DNA of 64,000 bases, taken from NCBI RefSeq assembly GCF_009760925.1, contig NZ_VRLV01000005.1, positions 372,001-436,000 of the forward strand, given 5' to 3'. Positions 6,228 through 15,969 of the stretch are shown here, one piece after another. Below the pieces are notes generated by a model, which was not told the DNA's origin, made no database searches, and worked only from the letters and a program-made list of their open reading frames with translations. The DNA is from Nonomuraea typhae. GTDB taxonomy: Bacteria; Actinomycetota; Actinomycetes; Streptosporangiales; Streptosporangiaceae. The translations under genes were made by a program, and so were the position numbers. Positions within the stretch are counted from its first letter, which is position 1, and every line of letters begins with the position of its first letter.

Positions 6228-8543
6228 ATGAAGGGATGCGTCGTGACGGTGGTTGGCAGGCTGATGACAGCCACGCTGGTCGTGATCGGTGCGCTGGCGC
6301 TCGGTGGTGGTACGGCCGGCGCGCAGGTCCGGTGGGGTGACGTGGGCGGGGCGCGGGATGGTCAGATCACCTCGCCTTCAGACGGCCAGGTGATCACCGG
6401 TGGGTCGGTTTCCATCTCCGCTCGTACCCGGTTGGCTCAGCTGAGCATGGGCCTGTATGTCGAGGGGCCCTCCACACCTCGGCAGAAGGTTGCCGGCGGG
6501 GGTGCCAGTCAGACCCTGTCGGGCACGTTCGATGCCGGGGACGCGCCTAATGGCACCTTCACCGTCACGCTCAAGGGCGAGATCACGGGCACCACCTATG
6601 AGACGCGCACCTTCAAGCTCCGGCGCCCGGCCGCGCCCCCCAGCGGTGTGGATGCGAACCTTCAGGGTGCCGGGAAGGTCGTGGTGACCTGGAGCAGAGG
6701 TAGTGAGCCTGATCTGCAGACCTACGAGGTCGCCACCACCCAGTCGGGGACCGTGGGGCGTATGTCGGTGGACGAAGCGTGTGGCGGAGGGACGTGCCGG
6801 GCGACGTTGTCGGTTCCGCCCAAGGCGGCGGGGCAGCGGGTCGGTTTCACGGTCAAGGCGGTTCGCGGCGACGGGGACGGTGGTTCGCTGGCGTCTCGGA
6901 GCTCGGGGCCTGCCTATGTGAACGTTCCTGCGCCGCCGGCCGCCAAGCCCACGACGAAGAAGGCGGGAGCCGCCCCCACGGCGAAGCCGCAGACCACCAA
7001 GAAGGGCATCGACAACCTTCCCACCCTCCCGAACGACACCAGCAAGAAGAAGACCGATCCCAAGGTCGCGACTCCCACGCGCAAGGTCACCACGCCTAAG
7101 ACCGACACCAAGCTCCCGGCGATGCCGGAAACCGACAAGGACGGCAACCTTCCCGTCCCAACCGCTGACGACGACTCCCTCACCCCCAGCCGGGAAGAGT
7201 CGCAGACGTCTGCTCCCGCCGACAGCCAGGTGCAGGCCCAGTCCTCCGAATCGCCTCTGGGGGACGTCGGGCAGTACGGGCTGTATGTCGCGGGTGGGCT
7301 CGTCCTTCTGCTGCTCGCCGCCCACTTTGGTGCTTGGGCCCGCCGCCGCTCCCTCGCCACCGCCACTGGACCATCCAGGCCATCCCCAGGTTCCCCGGGT
7401 CCCTCAGGTTCGGTCTATCGCGCTGCCGCCCATGACGCCCCACAGGCCGGTGACAGCATTCCGCCGACGGCGACCGCGCCTCGCCGTCCTGCCGTGGTGC
7501 TGGCCGTAGCCAAGACCCGCACCAGGCCGGACCAGTCTCCACAGTCCATGCCCTCCTCCCACCCGCACATCCACGGTCAACCGCGCACCGGCGACCGAGC
7601 GGACGGTTCTGGCCAACGGAATGACGCGGGTCGGCGCGATGGCGCTGGTCAGCTGCATGGTGCTGGTCACCTGGACGGCCCTGGCCGGTTGGATGGCGCG
7701 GGTGGTCAGGTGCACGGCTCGGGTGGTCAGGTGCACGACTCGAGCGGTCACGTGCAAGGCTCGGGTCGGCTGGGCGGCTCTGGTCAGGTGCGTGGTCCTG
7801 GTCAGGCGCGTCGTGCTGGTCCGTCGGGTGGTGCGGGTCGGCGCGATGGCGCTGGTCAGGTGCATGGTGCTGGTCACCTGGACGGCCCTGGCCGGTTGGA
7901 TGGCGCGGGGCGGTTGGAGGGGGCCGGTCACCCCTACGCCTCGGGACGGTCGCGTGCCCAAGGGCAGCTGCCTGGCTCTGGCCGGGGTCAGGAGTCTGAT
8001 TCGGGGCGAGGACGTGTCCAGGGGGGATCGGGGAGTTCCGGTGAGGTGCAGGGCGGTTCGTCTCGGGTGCCGGATCAGCCGGATGCCGCCGGTCCGCGGG
8101 TTCCGGCTCAGGTTCCCGCTCCTGCCGCCTCGAGTGGTCCCGGCGATTTGAGTGCGCCCGACGCCTCGCGTGCCTCTGGTGACTCGAGTGCTCCGGGCGT
8201 CTCGCGTGCTTCTGGCGGATCGGGTCAGGGCGCGGCTGGGTCAGAGCGCGAGCACGGGCCGGATCGGCCTTCTGCGGTTCTCCCGTTGTATGTGAGTGCC
8301 GATGACATGCGCAGTGCCCAGAACCAGGCCGACGCCGCTCGCCAGGAACCGCTTCGCATCGCCCTCCCCAGTTCGGCGGTGACCGAGGTGGCCGAGCCTT
8401 CGAGGCCGGCGCCGGCCGTACGTCTTGAGGATCGTTGGGATGACTACCTTCCGCCCACGCCCAGGGCGATGGAGGACAGCGGGTTCTGGGAGCGTCCGCA
8501 GCCGGGCGACTTCTGGACCCCGGATGAGCGTGCCGAAAGTTAG
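6228..8543 (+). CDS. Secreted/one-span surface protein with Ig/FN3-like domains and repeat-rich tail
   Basis: The product has 771 residues. A signal peptide (residues 5-35, ending AGAQ) is followed by a beta-sandwich region starting at ITSPSDGQVITGGSV (Ig-like, about 45-135), an FN3-like domain (about 140-230), a Pro/Thr/Lys-rich spacer, a transmembrane helix (YGLYVAGGLVLLLLAAHFG, about 347-365) with an RR stop-transfer signal, and then about 400 probably cytoplasmic residues. That tail holds imperfect Gly/His/Asp/Arg repeats (GAGHLDGPGRLDGAG-like) and ends in a less repetitive acidic domain. Start ATG 6228 follows GAGG; GTG 6243 behind AAGGGA is equally good. It sits between tad genes and helicase and may be a cell-surface partner of the pilus, but that is only positional inference. 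Confidence 0.75.
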   Translation: MKGCVVTVVGRLMTATLVVIGALALGGGTAGAQVRWGDVGGARDGQITSPSDGQVITGGSVSISARTRLAQLSMGLYVEGPSTPRQKVAGGGASQTLSGTFDAGDAPNGTFTVTLKGEITGTTYETRTFKLRRPAAPPSGVDANLQGAGKVVVTWSRGSEPDLQTYEVATTQSGTVGRMSVDEACGGGTCRATLSVPPKAAGQRVGFTVKAVRGDGDGGSLASRSSGPAYVNVPAPPAAKPTTKKAGAAPTAKPQTTKKGIDNLPTLPNDTSKKKTDPKVATPTRKVTTPKTDTKLPAMPETDKDGNLPVPTADDDSLTPSREESQTSAPADSQVQAQSSESPLGDVGQYGLYVAGGLVLLLLAAHFGAWARRRSLATATGPSRPSPGSPGPSGSVYRAAAHDAPQAGDSIPPTATAPRRPAVVLAVAKTRTRPDQSPQSMPSSHPHIHGQPRTGDRADGSGQRNDAGRRDGAGQLHGAGHLDGPGRLDGAGGQVHGSGGQVHDSSGHVQGSGRLGGSGQVRGPGQARRAGPSGGAGRRDGAGQVHGAGHLDGPGRLDGAGRLEGAGHPYASGRSRAQGQLPGSGRGQESDSGRGRVQGGSGSSGEVQGGSSRVPDQPDAAGPRVPAQVPAPAASSGPGDLSAPDASRASGDSSAPGVSRASGGSGQGAAGSEREHGPDRPSAVLPLYVSADDMRSAQNQADAARQEPLRIALPSSAVTEVAEPSRPAPAVRLEDRWDDYLPPTPRAMEDSGFWERPQPGDFWTPDERAES
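7626..7909 (+). repeat. 77-bp direct repeat inside the surface-protein gene
   Basis: A block of about 77 bases at 7626-7702 recurs at 7833-7909 with one evident difference; the offset of 207 bases is 69 codons, so the frame is kept. Between and around the copies are shorter degenerate units of GGT-CAG-GTG-CA type. The repeat encodes the GAGHLDGPGRLDGAG-like segments of the tail. Confidence 0.85.
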
Positions 8544-9035
8544 CCGCGCATCCGGTCGTCCGGCGGGTGAGGTGTAGCGGGGGCTGGCGTCTTCGTGTGG
8601 GTGGGAGTGGCAGAGCTACCAATCCCTGAGCGTCAACTCCAGCCCCGGCCAGCAACTGGCCGTCTACCGGGCGGAGCCGGGCAGTTCTCGGCGGACGCGC
8701 TGGCCCTGCTGGGCAGCCGCCATCTTGGGATGACCGCGGAGGCCGAGAAGTAAAACGATCATGAGTGCTCGGGCTGTTGCCTGACGTGCTTGATCATCCT
8801 GCCTTGCCTGATGTTTGTACGGCGGGCGGACGAGCCCTGTGCCCCGTCCTTCGTGGGGAACCTTGCGAGGGGGCGGGCTGGTCGGTGGCTGGCGGAGATT
8901 GTCGGTGTTTCGAGGTGGGGTCAAGGGTTGAAGAGGGCGTCGGGGTGAGGCCACGGATTGAGGAGGGCGTCGGGGTGGGGGCAAGGGTTGGGGAGGGCGT
9001 CGGGGTCAAGGGTTGGGGCGGGTGTTGGGGTGGGG
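8544..9035. other. Intergenic stretch between convergent genes
   Basis: No gene is supported in these 492 bases between two convergent genes. Its right end consists of 30-bp tandem repeats (8914-9057). The left part shows no clear hairpin terminator. Confidence 0.5.
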
Positions 9036-9057
9036 TCAAGGGTTGAGGAGGGTGTCC
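8914..9057 (-). repeat. 30-bp tandem repeats derived from the helicase 3' end
   Basis: Units start at about 8914, 8944, 8974, 9004 (shortened to 25) and 9029. Each contains a form of CAAGGGTTGAGGAGGGCGTC. The last unit is the sense DNA for the final residues of the helicase (LDTLLNP plus stop, stop at 9036-9038), so the array looks like outward duplication of the end of that gene. Confidence 0.85.
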
Positions 9058-11762
9058 AGGAGGCGGAGGGCGCCGCGTTTGCTCAGGGGTTCGTTGCCGT
9101 TGCCGCATTTCGGGGACTGGATGCAGGACGGGCAGCCGCGTTCGCATTCGCAGGAGCGGATGGCCTCCCGGGTGGCGGTGAGCCAGTCGGCGGCGCGGGA
9201 GTAGCCGCGTTCCGCGAAGCCGGCGCCGCCCTCGTGGCCGTCGTAGACGAAGACGGTGAGGAGGCCGGTGTCGAAGTGGAGTTCGGTGGAGACGCCGCCG
9301 ATGTCCCAGCGGTCGCAGGTGGCGAAGAGGGGGAGGAGGCCGATGGAGGCGTGTTCGGCCGCGTGGGCGGCGCCGCCCAGGTCGAAGCCCTCCTCCGCCA
9401 GGGTGGCGATGGTGTCGGCGGGGAGGGTCCACCAGACGGCTCTGGTGCGGAGGGTGCGCGGGGGCAGGTCGAGTGGCTCGTCTCCCAGCATTTCGCCGGT
9501 CTGGAGGCGGCGTTTCATGTAGGAGACGACCTGCCGGGTCACCTCCACCTCGCCGAAGGTCAGGGTGCCGCAGCCCAGAGGGGCGGTGCGGAGGGACTTC
9601 AGGACGCGGATCTCGGTGATGTCGCGGGCGAAGGTCGAGTAGTCGGGCTCGGCGGCGCCCACCAGGGCTACTCCGGCGTCCAGGTCCAGCTCCTCCACCA
9701 GGAAGGTCTCGCCCTGGTGGAGGTAGACGGCGCCGGTGTGGACGGTGGTGTGGGCAGACGGCTCGTCCACGGTGCCCAGGAGGCGGCCGGTCGTGGACTC
9801 CACGACCTGGACGGGGGCTCCGCCGCCGCCGCGGATGTCGGCCAGGTCGGTGGCGCGTTCGCGGCGGGTCCAGAACCAGCCGGCGGCGCGTCTGCGCAGG
9901 AGGCCGTCGGTGACCAAGTCGTCCAGGACGTCGGCGGTGGTGTCGCCGAATGTCGGGAGGTCGTCCTCGGTCAGCGGGATCTCCGCGGCGGCGGCGCAGA
10001 GGTGGGGGCCCAGGACATACGGGTTGTCCGGGTCCAGGACGATCGCCTCCACCGGGCGGCCGAACAGGGCCTCCGGGTGGTGGACGATGTAGGTGTCCAG
10101 AGGGTCGTCCCGGGCGATCAGCACGGCCAGCGACTCCTTGCCGTCACGGCCCGCCCGGCCCGCCTGCTGCCACAGGGACGCCCTGGTGCCCGGCCAGCCG
10201 GCGATCAGTACGGCGTCCAGGCCGGAGACGTCCACGCCCAGTTCCAGGGCGTTCGTGGTGGCCAGGCCCATCAGGGTGCCCGACCGGAGGGCCTTCTCCA
10301 GCAGGCGCCGGTCCTCCGAGAGGTAACCGGCCCGGTAGGCGGCCACCTTGTCCGGCAAGCCGGCCCAGTCGGGCTCCGCGTCGGAGGGCGGGCCGGTCGT
10401 CGTTTTGGTCACGTCGGTGGGATCGGTGGTGGGCTCGGCCTGAAGGTGGGTGGTGGGCTCGGCCTGAAGGTGGGCGGTTGCGTCCCCTGGCTCGGCGGGG
10501 GGCACGGCTGCGGGGTCGGCAGGTTCGGCCTTGAGGCCGTCAGCGTCAACCGCGAGGGCGTCAGCCTCAACCGCGAGGGCGTCAGCGTCAACCGCGAGGG
10601 CGCCCAGGTCTGCGGGGGTTGCGCCTGGCGGGTCGGCGGGGGCTGTACCGGTGTCCGGGGGGCCGGAATCCGGGGGAGGGTCGCCTGCCGTACCCGTGGA
10701 GGGGTGGGGGGCGGCGTCTCCCGGGAGGGCCGGGTGGGGGACGGGGGCGCCGGGGAGGGGGCCGAGGTGGGCGCCGTAGGGGAGGGCGGCGGCCACGTCG
10801 GCGAGTTTGGCGCGGGCCGAGAGCGCCACCGTCTCGGCACCTCTGCGGCTGCGGACGAAGGCGAGGGTGCGCACGTCCGCGAGGACCAGGTCGGCCAGGA
10901 GGTCGGCGGTCTCGGCGGTGGCCGTGCGGCGGATCGGCGCCCCTCCCTCGCCCCGCAGATCCGTCAGAGGCGGCTCCCAGAGGGCGAACGTGGTCGAACC
11001 CTTGGGCGAGGCGTCCAAGGTCACCTCGTCCATCTCAAGGCCCGTCAGGCGCATCCCGAACGCGGCGGGCTCGCTGGCGGTGGCGGAGGCCAGCATGTAC
11101 ACGGGGGCGGAGCCGTACCGGGAGCACACCCGGCGCAGGCGGCGCAGGATCTGGGCCACGTGGGAGCCGAAGACGCCGCGGTACCCGTGGCACTCGTCCA
11201 CGACGATCATGCGCAGGCGGCGGAAGAAGGCCGACCATTGGGAGTGGCGGGGCAGGATGCCGCGGTGGAGCATGTCCGGGTTCGTGAGGACGTAGTTGGC
11301 GTGCTGGCGGACCCAGGTGCGTTCCTCGAAGGGGGTGTCGCCGTCGAAGGTGGCCGGCCGTACCGCGGAGATGCGCAGTTCGCGCAGCGAGCGGAGCTGG
11401 TCGGCGGCCAGCGCCTTGGTCGGCGTGAGGTACAGAACAGTGCCTCCGCCGAGACATGCCGTGATCGCCGGAGTGAGGTAAGCGAGCGACTTCCCCGACG
11501 CCGTCCCTGTGGAAATGATCACGTTTCGGCCACGGTACGCCAGGTCAGCGGCTTCGAGCTGGTGCGGCCACAGGCCGTTCACGCCGTGGTTCGCCAAGCG
11601 CGTAACCAGGAGTTCCGGAACCCATTTGGGCCATCCCACTTGACCCGCCTGACGTGCTGGAACATGCTCCACATGGGTGACGCGCTCATGACGTGCGGGA
11701 ACGCCGAGCAGGTGGCCGAGGAGTGGACCTGGCCGGTGTGGGGAGGAAGCGGAGGAAGTCAC
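9036..11762 (-). CDS. DEAD/DEAH-box helicase with C-terminal DUF1998/MZB zinc domain (YprA/MrfA-like)
   Basis: This is a superfamily 2 DNA helicase of about 908 residues, of the Hrq1/YprA/MrfA type, thought to act in DNA repair. RecA-1 has WPHQLEAADLA (Q motif region), Walker A STGTASGKSLAY, Walker B VVDECHGYRGV and motif III LASATA. RecA-2 has TNALELGVDVSGLDAV and QQAGRAGRDGK (motif VI). The C-terminus has the four-cysteine cluster CECERGCPSCIQSPKCGNGN. About 130 low-complexity residues (Ala/Asp/Pro repeats) are inserted between RecA-1 and RecA-2. GTG 11762 fits the usual family N-terminus; the frame stays open to ATG 11834. It is divergent from bldG, as I recall in Streptomyces. Confidence 0.9.
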   Translation of the reverse strand: MTSSASSPHRPGPLLGHLLGVPARHERVTHVEHVPARQAGQVGWPKWVPELLVTRLANHGVNGLWPHQLEAADLAYRGRNVIISTGTASGKSLAYLTPAITACLGGGTVLYLTPTKALAADQLRSLRELRISAVRPATFDGDTPFEERTWVRQHANYVLTNPDMLHRGILPRHSQWSAFFRRLRMIVVDECHGYRGVFGSHVAQILRRLRRVCSRYGSAPVYMLASATASEPAAFGMRLTGLEMDEVTLDASPKGSTTFALWEPPLTDLRGEGGAPIRRTATAETADLLADLVLADVRTLAFVRSRRGAETVALSARAKLADVAAALPYGAHLGPLPGAPVPHPALPGDAAPHPSTGTAGDPPPDSGPPDTGTAPADPPGATPADLGALAVDADALAVEADALAVDADGLKAEPADPAAVPPAEPGDATAHLQAEPTTHLQAEPTTDPTDVTKTTTGPPSDAEPDWAGLPDKVAAYRAGYLSEDRRLLEKALRSGTLMGLATTNALELGVDVSGLDAVLIAGWPGTRASLWQQAGRAGRDGKESLAVLIARDDPLDTYIVHHPEALFGRPVEAIVLDPDNPYVLGPHLCAAAAEIPLTEDDLPTFGDTTADVLDDLVTDGLLRRRAAGWFWTRRERATDLADIRGGGGAPVQVVESTTGRLLGTVDEPSAHTTVHTGAVYLHQGETFLVEELDLDAGVALVGAAEPDYSTFARDITEIRVLKSLRTAPLGCGTLTFGEVEVTRQVVSYMKRRLQTGEMLGDEPLDLPPRTLRTRAVWWTLPADTIATLAEEGFDLGGAAHAAEHASIGLLPLFATCDRWDIGGVSTELHFDTGLLTVFVYDGHEGGAGFAERGYSRAADWLTATREAIRSCECERGCPSCIQSPKCGNGNEPLSKRGALRLLDTLLNP

Positions 11763-11931
11763 TGTTTCCAGTCTGGCATCCGTGGGCAAAGTCGCCGGGA
11801 ATCGTGATTTCGTATAGACACAAGCCAGACGCATGGTTGAATGCCGCGCGTCAGGGTCCGACGGTCGGGAGCCCCGCTCCAGACTGCCAGGCCCGCAAGG
11901 GTACTTTCGCAGGCGAGGCGCTGGAGGATCT

Positions 11932-12282
11932 GTGGATCTGAAGTTGGATCACCGCACCGAGGACCGACTCACCATCGTGGAGGTCGAAGGTGAGATCGAT
12001 GTCTACACCGCGCCGAGATTGCGTGAGCTGCTGATCGACCTGGTCAACAAGGGCAACTTCCACCTTCTCGTGAACATGGAGAAGGTCGATTTCCTCGACT
12101 CGACCGGCCTTGGCGTCCTCGTCGGCGGGCTCAAGCGAGTTCGTGCGCACGATGGATCGCTCGAACTGGTCTGCACGCAGGAGCGCATCCTCAAGATCTT
12201 CCGGATCACCGGTCTGACCAAGGTCTTCGGGATCTACGCTTCGGTGGACGAGGCCAAGGAAGCTCACGGCAAAGACAAGTAG
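11932..12282 (+). CDS. bldG: BldG-type STAS anti-anti-sigma factor
   Basis: This 116-residue single STAS domain protein contains EIDVYTAPRLRELL, the phosphoacceptor loop DSTGLGVLVGGLKRVRAH with Ser57, and QERILKIFRITGLTKVF. These segments match BldG of Streptomyces coelicolor closely as I remember it, including the serine at position 57. BldG is an anti-sigma antagonist that controls morphological development, antibiotic production and stress sigma factors by partner switching; its serine is phosphorylated by anti-sigma kinases. Start GTG 11932 follows GGAGGA four bases upstream. The anti-sigma-like gene follows after two bases, as in the bldG-apgA operon. It is divergent from the helicase, with about 170 bases between the two starts for promoters. 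Confidence 0.92.
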   Translation: MDLKLDHRTEDRLTIVEVEGEIDVYTAPRLRELLIDLVNKGNFHLLVNMEKVDFLDSTGLGVLVGGLKRVRAHDGSLELVCTQERILKIFRITGLTKVFGIYASVDEAKEAHGKDK

Positions 12283-12284
12283 CC

Positions 12285-12713
12285 ATGGCTACCGTCGAGC
12301 TGACGTTCAGCGCCCTGCCCGCGCACGTGCGGACGGCGAGGCTGGTCGCGACCGCGATCGCCCGGCGCACCGGTGTGGAGGAGTCGCTGCTTGACGAGGT
12401 CAGGCTGGCCGTCGGTGAAGCGTGCTCCCGGGCGGTGGAGGCGCATCGCGCCCACTGCCCGGGAGAGCCGATCCGCATCGAGTTGCGCGACGATTCCGGC
12501 CGCTTCGAGGTGACGGTCAGCGACCAGGCCCCGAGCGACGAGATCCAGCAGGAGCAGCCGGTCGACCTGGGCGCGCTCTCCGACTCGTTCATGTCCGGCT
12601 TCGGCATCGCGGTGATCGCGGGCCTGGCCGACGACGTGGAGGTCTTCCCCAGTCCGAAGGGCATGCGGATCCGCATGAGCTGGCCGGCCTCGCTCAACGG
12701 CCGTACCCCTTGA
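12285..12713 (+). CDS. ApgA/RsbW-like anti-sigma factor (HATPase_c_2)
   Basis: The 142-residue product has the layout of small GHKL anti-sigma factors: LPAHVRTARLVATAIARRTG, then the helix LDEVRLAVGEACSRAVEAH where the N box should be, a strand pair IRIELRDDSGRFEVTVSD, and a G2-like GFGIAVIAGL. By position (two bases after bldG) it should be the cognate partner of BldG. Two ATP-site signatures are degenerate: the N-box Asn is Arg49 (E45-A-C-S-R49) and the DxGxG motif reads DQAPS. It may therefore bind partners without acting as a kinase. A strong hairpin follows the gene and closes the two-gene operon. Confidence 0.85.
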   Translation: MATVELTFSALPAHVRTARLVATAIARRTGVEESLLDEVRLAVGEACSRAVEAHRAHCPGEPIRIELRDDSGRFEVTVSDQAPSDEIQQEQPVDLGALSDSFMSGFGIAVIAGLADDVEVFPSPKGMRIRMSWPASLNGRTP

Positions 12714-12758
12714 AGGCCCCTGAAGGCTCCCTGAAAGCCTCCTGACGGGACGACTTTC

Positions 12759-12796
12759 CTGACAGCCGCGCCGCTCACAGCGGCGCGGCTCCTGTC
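12759..12796 (+). terminator. Hairpin terminator of the bldG operon
   Basis: A perfect 10-bp GC stem, GCCGCGCCGC at 12765-12774 against GCGGCGCGGC at 12780-12789, has the loop TCACA. An outer arm TGACA pairs with TGTCA beyond a small bulge. There is no long T tail, as is common for actinomycete terminators. Confidence 0.85.
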
Positions 12797-12798
12797 AT

Positions 12799-12887
12799 GT
12801 GCGCGGGAAAGCTGGGCGCAGGAAAGCTGTGCGCGGGAAAGCTGTGCGCGGGAATGCTGGGCGCAGGAACATGTGCGCACGAACGGG
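12799..12887 (+). repeat. Six tandem 15-bp repeats
   Basis: Units of the form GTGCGCGGGAAAGCT or GGGCGCAGGAAAGCT begin at 12799, 12814, 12829, 12844, 12859 (14 bases) and 12873 (degenerate). They lie directly after the bldG operon terminator. Read on the minus strand they give a run of five-residue repeats, but no gene with a start signal supports that reading. Confidence 0.85.
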
Positions 12888-13252
12888 GAACAGGTCGGGT
12901 ACGGCGGAGCCGCGGAGCCCCACCCGCAGGTGTCGGGGCGCCGTCACGCGCAACCCAGTTTCGGACAACACTTTTCAAGAACTTGTCATGCCCGTAAACC
13001 GCAGGACATACCCACGGCCACCCACCAAATCGGGCCCCAGTCTGGGGCTTACTGGACGCGCGCTTAATTGCCCGCCCCGAGAGCCTTCATATCCGTGGAA
13101 GCGCTGCGTAGACTCCCGGCACCGGCCAAGGTGATCCGGCGACACTGCGGACTCAACCGGAAGCGGCACCCAGTACCCGGATGGTGCCGCACCAACCGAG
13201 AACCTTGCAGCACCGCCCGGGCAGGACGTACCGGTCTTGCCGAGGAGAACGG
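12888..13252 (+). other. Upstream region of hppA
   Basis: This 365-bp non-coding stretch is AT-richer than its surroundings around 12965-13010 and 13060-13100. TAGACT at about 13107-13112 with TTCATA 17 bases upstream is a possible promoter. I see no gene. The long leader suggests regulation upstream of the proton pump, but no known riboswitch is recognisable by eye. Confidence 0.4.
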
Positions 13253-15529
<2,277 letters not shown>

Positions 15530-15544
15530 TCACTTCTCGCAGTC

Positions 15545-15580
15545 GAAGGGCATCCGCTTCGGTGGGTGCCCTTCTTCCTT
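15545..15580 (+). terminator. Rho-independent terminator of hppA
   Basis: GAAGGGCATCC (15545-15555) pairs with GGGTGCCCTTC (15564-15574), with one G-T pair, around an 8-base loop containing TTCG. It is followed by the T-rich TTCCTTT. It starts 15 bases after the hppA stop. Confidence 0.9.
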
Positions 15581-15681
15581 TACGGCGAAGCCGCCGCCCC
15601 CACCTCCCGCCGCCGTGGGCGGGCGCCGATCGCCGGGCGCTTCTCACGTCGGACGTGGTCCTCGCCGCCACAACGCACGTT
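15580..15681 (+). repeat. 102-bp intergenic element, copy A
   Basis: This block begins TTACGGCG right after the hppA terminator and ends ACGCACGTT. A second copy lies in reverse orientation at 18813-18914; the two align without gaps with 12 differences, including an identical 30-base core at 15633-15662. The core contains the palindrome CACGTCGGACGTG. The first 40 bases are very G-rich on the minus strand (GGCGGCGGGAGG), so a G-quadruplex is conceivable. Confidence 0.9.
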
Positions 15682-15702
15682 GCCCAGCGGTCCCGGACGC
15701 TG

Positions 15703-15738
15703 GACAGGAGGGACAGGAGGGACAGGAGGGACAGGAGG
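15703..15738 (+). repeat. Four tandem 9-bp repeats GACAGGAGG
   Basis: Perfect copies of GACAGGAGG start at 15703, 15712, 15721 and 15730. Each contains a Shine-Dalgarno-like AGGAGG, but no start codon lies at suitable spacing. It is probably a slippage product in non-coding DNA. Confidence 0.9.
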
Positions 15739-15854
15739 GGCAGGCCCGGAGGGCCGGTCTGAGGGGGGCGGGCAGGCTCTGGTCCGGCGCGCCCGGACTC
15801 GGACCCGATGGTCTCGGGTGAAGGGGCGGGCGGGTCGGGTGGGAAACTGGGCCG

Positions 15855-15965
15855 GTGGAAGAGAACCGGCCCAACGGCGGCCGAACGCTGGTCTTGATCC
15901 TCTTGGCCATGGTGGTGATCCTGGGACTGTTGGTCGCCATGGCCGTGTGGGCGTCGAGGGGGTGA
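15855..15965 (+). CDS. Small single-span membrane peptide, 36 residues
   Basis: This short frame runs from GTG 15855 to TGA 15963-15965. It encodes a polar N-terminus (VEENRPNGGRT), a hydrophobic helix of about 21 residues (LVLILLAMVVILGLLVAMAVW) and a short basic end (ASRG). The SixA-like gene begins five bases later with its ribosome site (AGGGGG) inside the end of this frame, which suggests one transcript. Upstream GGGTGGGAAA is only a weak ribosome site. The clean polar-helix-basic pattern supports a real protein; its function is unknown. Confidence 0.62.
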   Translation: MEENRPNGGRTLVLILLAMVVILGLLVAMAVWASRG

Positions 15966-15969
15966 ACCG

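Noticed and set aside
5735..6274. 179-codon minus-strand frame that could be a gene
   Set aside because: It overlaps the acetyltransferase start, has no ribosome site and most of it shows no coding bias; kept only as a note on the gene-poor stretch.
6378..7325. Long minus-strand frame opposite the surface protein gene
   Set aside because: Antisense to a gene with signal peptide, domains and membrane helix; it has Gly/Arg-rich shadow composition and no start signal.
8914..9057. Possible CRISPR-like array
   Set aside because: Units are contiguous with no unique spacers, and they derive from a coding 3' end.
8958..11807. 949-codon plus-strand frame
   Set aside because: Antisense shadow of the helicase, whose motifs are unambiguous.
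12775..12978. Minus-strand frame with AQLSR-like five-residue repeats suggesting a pentapeptide-repeat protein
   Set aside because: The repeats are a by-product of the 15-bp DNA array; there is no ribosome site and the frame lies beyond a terminator.
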